A stretch of DNA of 9,631 nucleotides from Gemmatimonadota bacterium. Lineage in GTDB: Bacteria; Gemmatimonadota; Gemmatimonadetes; Gemmatimonadales; GWC2-71-9. Location of the stretch: positions 1 to 9,631 of the forward strand of contig QHUF01000116.1 in assembly GCA_003221075.1 (NCBI GenBank). The letters run 5' to 3'. The notes beneath the pieces were generated by a model. That model saw only the letters and a list, made by a program, of their open reading frames with translations. It ran no database searches and was not told where the DNA came from. Position 1 is the first letter of the stretch. Every line of letters begins with the position of its first letter. This document shows positions 6,693-9,631 of the stretch, piece by piece. The translations under genes and the position numbers were made by a program.

Positions 6693-7850
6693 GTGTCCGC
6701 ACGTTACGCGTTCCTCGTCTGCCTGGGCGCGGTCGCGCTACTCGGCAGCGCTGCCTCTCCACCTCCGCTCGACAACGGCCTGGCCCGTACTCCGCCCATG
6801 GGCTGGAACAGCTGGAACCATTTCGGCTGCGACGTGAGCGCCCAGCTCATCAAGGAGACTGCGGACGCGATCGTCGCGAGCGGCATGCGCGACGCCGGCT
6901 ATAAATACGTGGTGATCGACGACTGCTGGCAGGTGGCGCGCGACCGGTCCGGCCGCATCGTCCCCGATTCCACCCGCTTCCCCGGCGGCATCAAGCCGCT
7001 CGCTGACTACGTCCACTCGAAGGGACTCAAGTTCGGGATCTACACCGACGCGGGACGCCAGACGTGCCAGGGACGGCCCGGTACGTACGGTTCCGAAGAG
7101 GTTGACGCCCGAACCTATGCCGAGTGGGGCGTGGACTACGTCAAGGAGGATTGGTGCCACGCCGAGGGGCTCGATGCGCCGACCCAGTACGCCAAGTTCC
7201 GCGACGCGCTCGCCAAATCCGGCCGAGCGATCGTATTCAGCATCTGCGAATGGGGCTCGAACCATCCGTGGAACTGGGCGCCACGTACCGGCAACCTGTG
7301 GCGTACCACCGGCGACATCGGCGACCGCTGGGCCAGTATGATCGGCATCGTCGATCTCTCGAGCCAGTACGCCCTCGCCGCGGGTCCCGGCGCCTGGAAC
7401 GACCCCGACATGCTGGAGGTCGGGAACGGCGGCATGACCGACGACGAGTACCGCGCCCACTTCAGCCTGTGGGCGATCATGGCGGCTCCACTCATGGCGG
7501 GCAACGATGTGCGCACCATGAGCGCCGCGACGCGCGAGATCCTCACGAACAAGGAAGTGATTGCGGTGGATCAGGACTCGCTCGGCGTGGAGGGGATGCT
7601 CGTGCGAGAGCAGGCACCCGATCTGCAGATCTGGGTCAAGCTGCTCGCCGACAGCGCGCGCGCGGTGGTACTCTTGAACCGTTCCGCGTTGCAGACCGTG
7701 ATCACCGCGTCCTGGAGTGCCCTCGCCATTCGCGGACCGGCTCGAGTGCGTGACGTCTGGGCTCACACGGACCTCGGCACGTTCACCGGCCGGTTCAGCG
7801 CAACCGTGCCGGCGCACGGCGTCGTGATGGTGCGGATCACCCCGCAATGA
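6693..7850 (+). CDS. Secreted alpha-galactosidase, glycoside hydrolase family 27
   Basis: This 385-residue enzyme should hydrolyse terminal alpha-linked galactose from oligosaccharides or polysaccharides, with retention of configuration. A signal peptide at about 1-21 (hydrophobic core FLVCLGAVALLGSA) sends it to the periplasm or beyond. The catalytic (beta/alpha)8 barrel starts at PPMGWNSWNHFGC (34-46). Further family motifs are VVIDDCW (73-79), LKFGIYTDAG (112-121), WGVDYVKEDWC (145-155) with nucleophile Asp153, CEWG (185-188), LWRTTGDI (202-209) with acid/base Asp208, and WNDPDML (235-241). The C-terminal part from about 305 is the small beta-sandwich domain. The Glu in CEW is the residue found in true alpha-galactosidases, whereas alpha-N-acetylgalactosaminidases have Ser, so galactose specificity is favoured. 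The start is GTG 6693, set by AGGAGG. The gene diverges from the sigma/FecR/SusCD operon and is the only carbohydrate enzyme visible, so it probably acts on what SusCD imports. Catalytic residue assignment follows known GH27 enzymes. Confidence 0.95.
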   Translation: MSARYAFLVCLGAVALLGSAASPPPLDNGLARTPPMGWNSWNHFGCDVSAQLIKETADAIVASGMRDAGYKYVVIDDCWQVARDRSGRIVPDSTRFPGGIKPLADYVHSKGLKFGIYTDAGRQTCQGRPGTYGSEEVDARTYAEWGVDYVKEDWCHAEGLDAPTQYAKFRDALAKSGRAIVFSICEWGSNHPWNWAPRTGNLWRTTGDIGDRWASMIGIVDLSSQYALAAGPGAWNDPDMLEVGNGGMTDDEYRAHFSLWAIMAAPLMAGNDVRTMSAATREILTNKEVIAVDQDSLGVEGMLVREQAPDLQIWVKLLADSARAVVLLNRSALQTVITASWSALAIRGPARVRDVWAHTDLGTFTGRFSATVPAHGVVMVRITPQ

Positions 7851-7867
7851 ACCGGTGGGCCCAACAG

Positions 7868-7914
7868 CAGGTCCTTCGCTGCGCGCGCGTTCCGCGCGCT
7901 CGCTCAGGATGACA
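7868..7914. repeat. REP-like intergenic palindromic element
   Basis: The stretch has the form CAGGTCCTTCGCTGCGC...CGCTCAGGATGACA, which I recall as a common dispersed intergenic motif in several phyla. The centre is a hairpin with 7-bp perfect arms GCGCGCG (7883-7889) and CGCGCGC (7893-7899) around a TTC loop. Outer pairing TCCT (7872-7875) with AGGA (7906-7909) continues the imperfect palindrome. It may also help stop transcription from the alpha-galactosidase. Only one copy is in the window, so its repeated nature is inferred. Confidence 0.5.
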
Positions 7915-7936
7915 CACGCGGCTCGCTTTTTATTAA
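7909..7936 (+). promoter_or_regulatory. Possible sigma-70-type promoter for the permease-RidA unit
   Basis: A -35-like ATGACA (7909-7914, five of six to TTGACA) and a -10-like TATTAA (7931-7936, four of six to TATAAT) are 16 bp apart. This would start transcription near 7943, giving a leader of about 45 nt before the permease. The -10 lies in the only AT-rich patch of the intergenic region. The -35 overlaps the end of the REP-like element. Confidence 0.35.
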
Positions 7937-7989
7937 AGGAGTGGGTAGGGAGGGCGAAGGGTCTGCTTTTTGGGTAGGTTGGCTCTTCC

Positions 7990-9339
7990 TTGACTACCCC
8001 CGTTCAAGCACAGCCGCACGATCTCCGCCGAGTCATCGGGTTCGCCGGCGGCACGGCGCTGATCGTCGGTATCACCATCGGCAGCGGGATCTTCCGCACA
8101 CCCCCCACGATCGCCGGGCTCGTCCCGAATCCGCTCGTCATCATGGGACTGTGGACGGCGTTCGGCCTGATCAGCATCTGCGGTGCGCTCACGGTGGCGG
8201 AGCTGAGCACGCTGCTGCCGCGGGCGGGCGGCGTCTACGTGTTCTTGCGCGAGGCCTATGGCGATGCCGCCGCGTTCGTTTTCGGCTGGCTCTATGTGTT
8301 GGTCACGACGCCCACCGCCGTCGCCTCACTTGCAACCGTCTTCGCGGAATTCCTGCTCAACCTGCTGGGCATCCCTTCCAGTGTCACGACCGTACAGCTG
8401 GTCGCGATCGCCGCCATCATCACACTGACCGGCGCCAATGTGCTCGGCGCGCGCGTCGGCGCAGCCGTGAGCGAAGTCACCACCCTGGTCAAGGTCGCCG
8501 CGCTGGCGGCGATCATCCTCGGCGCCTTCCTGCTCGGCCACGGCAGTCTGGCCAACATTACCGAGGGCGGGACCGTGCAGGGCGGCGGGCTGGCGCGCGC
8601 GGTCGCGGCGGTCATCTGGACCTACGACGGCTGGATTGCCGTCAGCATGATCGCGGGCGAAGTCGTGGCACCCGAGCGCCTGATGAAACGGATCATCATC
8701 GTGGGAATGCTCGTCATCGTCACGCTGTACGTCGGGGCGAACCTAGCCTACCTCTACATGATGCCGGTCAGCATCATGGCGGAGCAAAAGGAAGCCATCG
8801 CGCGGACGGTGATGACGGCGATTGCGGGGCCCGCCGGCGGCGTCCTCATCATGCTCGCGATCATGACGAGCGTGTACGGCGCGCTCAACGGCAACCTGCT
8901 CGCCAAGCCGCGCGTCCCCTACGCGATGGCGCGCGACGGCCTGATCTTCTCGCTTCTGGGAAAAACCCATCCGCGCTGGGCCACGCCGTGGGCCGCGGTG
9001 CTGATCCAGGGTGTGGTCGCGATCATCATGGTCCTCACGCTTCGAGATTTCGACACGCTGACGACCTACTTCGTGGTCGTCGAGTGGGCCGCCCTGATCT
9101 TTGCCGTCGCCGCGGTGTTCGTGCTGCGCCGGAAGATGCCTGATGCGCCGAGGCCGTTCCGCACGCCGCTCTATCCGTGGGCGCCTCTATTCTTCCTGCT
9201 CGGTACTGTGGTTGGTCTGTCGGCCATCGTCGGGGGCCAGATTCAGGTCGGCAACTATTCGCCGATCTACGGTCTCGGCATTGCGGCGGCAGGATTCCCC
9301 GTTCATTACCTCTGGAAACGATTGAAGAGGATCGCTTGA
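7990..9339 (+). CDS. APC family amino-acid permease (LAT/SteT-like)
   Basis: This 449-residue inner-membrane protein is predicted to transport amino acids as a symporter or exchanger. About twelve hydrophobic helices can be seen. Helix 1 carries the broken-helix substrate motif GSGIF (31-35). GALTVAELSTLLPRAGGVYVFLREAYG (65-91, given here in two parts: GALTVAELSTLL and PRAGGVYVFLREAYG) is the family's conserved helix 2-3 region. WTYDGW (210-215) is the helix 6 motif of the LAT-like branch. ARDGLIFSLLGKTHPRWATP (314-333) is the usual loop between helices 8 and 9. Length matches the family. The start is TTG 7990: an in-frame stop lies at 7975-7977, and the next ATG, at codon 52, would delete helix 1. 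The ribosome site before TTG is weak (GGTTGG-like), so efficiency is uncertain. The stop codon overlaps the RidA start. Substrate cannot be assigned. Confidence 0.92.
   Translation: MTTPVQAQPHDLRRVIGFAGGTALIVGITIGSGIFRTPPTIAGLVPNPLVIMGLWTAFGLISICGALTVAELSTLLPRAGGVYVFLREAYGDAAAFVFGWLYVLVTTPTAVASLATVFAEFLLNLLGIPSSVTTVQLVAIAAIITLTGANVLGARVGAAVSEVTTLVKVAALAAIILGAFLLGHGSLANITEGGTVQGGGLARAVAAVIWTYDGWIAVSMIAGEVVAPERLMKRIIIVGMLVIVTLYVGANLAYLYMMPVSIMAEQKEAIARTVMTAIAGPAGGVLIMLAIMTSVYGALNGNLLAKPRVPYAMARDGLIFSLLGKTHPRWATPWAAVLIQGVVAIIMVLTLRDFDTLTTYFVVVEWAALIFAVAAVFVLRRKMPDAPRPFRTPLYPWAPLFFLLGTVVGLSAIVGGQIQVGNYSPIYGLGIAAAGFPVHYLWKRLKRIA
9327..9330 (+). promoter_or_regulatory. Ribosome binding site for the TTG start of the RidA gene
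   Basis: GAGG (within GAAGAGG, 9324-9330) lies inside the end of the permease gene, 5 nt before TTG 9336. It supports that start over the GTG at 9351. Confidence 0.5.
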
Positions 9340-9631
9340 GACAAGCCATTGTGACGGAGAAAGCGCCGAAGCCGGTTGGCCCGTATTCGCAAGGCGTCAT
9401 CGAAGGCGATTTCATTTTCGTCGCCGGCCAGGGGCCGATTAATCCAGGAAACGGGAGTCTGGAGTTAGGGGACGTACGCGCCGAGACGAAACGTGTATTC
9501 GAAAACATGCGGGCAATTCTCCAGGCGGCGGGCTCATCACTCGATCACGTCCTCAAGTGCAATGTGTATCTGCGCGACATCAAAGATTTCGCCGCGATGA
9601 ACGAGGTGTACGCCACGTTCTTTACGGCGCC
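9336..9631 (+). CDS. ridA: RidA (YjgF/YER057c/UK114) family enamine/imine deaminase, C-terminus cut by window edge
   Basis: RidA proteins are small cytoplasmic trimers that hydrolyse reactive 2-aminoacrylate and related enamines or imines released by PLP enzymes. The 98 visible residues begin RQAIVTEKAPKPVGPYSQG after the initiator, followed by FIFVAGQGPINPGNG, a helix with ETKRVFENMRAILQAAGSSL, and VLKCNVYLRDIKDFAAMNEV. These match the family strand-helix order and the GPYSQ signature. The catalytic arginine near the C-terminus lies outside the window; the full length should be about 125-130 residues. The start TTG 9336 is chosen because it gives the same distance to GPY as E. coli RidA; its TTG overlaps the permease TGA as TTGA. 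The overlap implies translational coupling. Some family members outside the RidA subgroup do other jobs, so the exact role is less sure than the family. Confidence 0.92.
   Translation, partial: MRQAIVTEKAPKPVGPYSQGVIEGDFIFVAGQGPINPGNGSLELGDVRAETKRVFENMRAILQAAGSSLDHVLKCNVYLRDIKDFAAMNEVYATFFTA

Larger units (their letters stand above)
7851..7989. other. Intergenic region between the alpha-galactosidase and the permease
   Basis: The 139 bp contain no gene. They hold a REP-like palindromic element and, just beyond it, a possible promoter. No standard intrinsic terminator (hairpin followed directly by a T-run) is visible after the alpha-galactosidase; the T-run at 7927-7931 is about 28 nt past the hairpin. 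Confidence 0.6.

Noticed and set aside
6738..7847. Minus-strand open frame of 369 codons opposite the alpha-galactosidase
   Set aside because: There are no recognisable motifs, and it lies fully antisense to a GH27 gene with all catalytic motifs intact.
7941..9143. Plus-strand open frame of 400 codons overlapping the permease in another frame, with AAAGGAG just before its GTG
   Set aside because: Its translation is Arg- and His-rich with no membrane helices or family motifs, while the frame starting at 7990 gives a complete APC permease.

Overview
The window comes from a bacterium with high-GC DNA (clearly above 60% by eye). It carries a SusC/SusD-type outer-membrane uptake system under an ECF sigma/FecR pair, divergent from a secreted alpha-galactosidase, and then a separate amino-acid transport segment. 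Sus-type pairs are typical of Bacteroidota. Here, however, most genes have strong Shine-Dalgarno sequences, GTG and TTG starts are used, and GC is high. Gemmatimonadota or another high-GC relative therefore fits better than classic Bacteroidota. This is inference from sequence style, not a phylogenetic result.

Layout: positions 1-6513 hold four minus-strand genes, read right to left. They are an ECF sigma factor (6513-5950), a FecR-type anti-sigma factor (5904-4894), a SusC/RagA TonB-dependent receptor with an N-terminal STN signalling domain (4875-1441), and a SusD/RagB lipoprotein (1427 to the window edge, C-terminus missing). Gaps are 45, 18 and 13 nt, so they look like one operon. Positions 6514-6692 form a divergent intergenic region with a small inverted repeat. 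From 6693 the plus strand carries a GH27 alpha-galactosidase with a signal peptide. Positions 7851-7989 hold a REP-like palindromic element and a possible promoter. After that come an APC-family amino-acid permease (7990-9339) and the first 98 residues of a RidA-family enamine/imine deaminase (9336 to the edge), overlapping by 4 nt.

How the genes probably work together: SusD binds a glycan at the cell surface and SusC imports it with TonB energy. When SusC is occupied, its periplasmic STN domain signals to FecR in the inner membrane, which releases or activates the ECF sigma factor to raise expression of the locus. The divergent alpha-galactosidase would trim alpha-galactosyl residues from the imported material, making this a compact galactoside utilisation locus. 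The permease-RidA pair appears to be a separate unit concerned with amino-acid uptake and catabolism.

The families are all known. The least ordinary features are a palindromic repeat inserted in frame inside the fecR-like gene, and a REP-like element that seems to supply part of the permease promoter. I found no RNA gene, CRISPR array, insertion sequence or clearly novel system.
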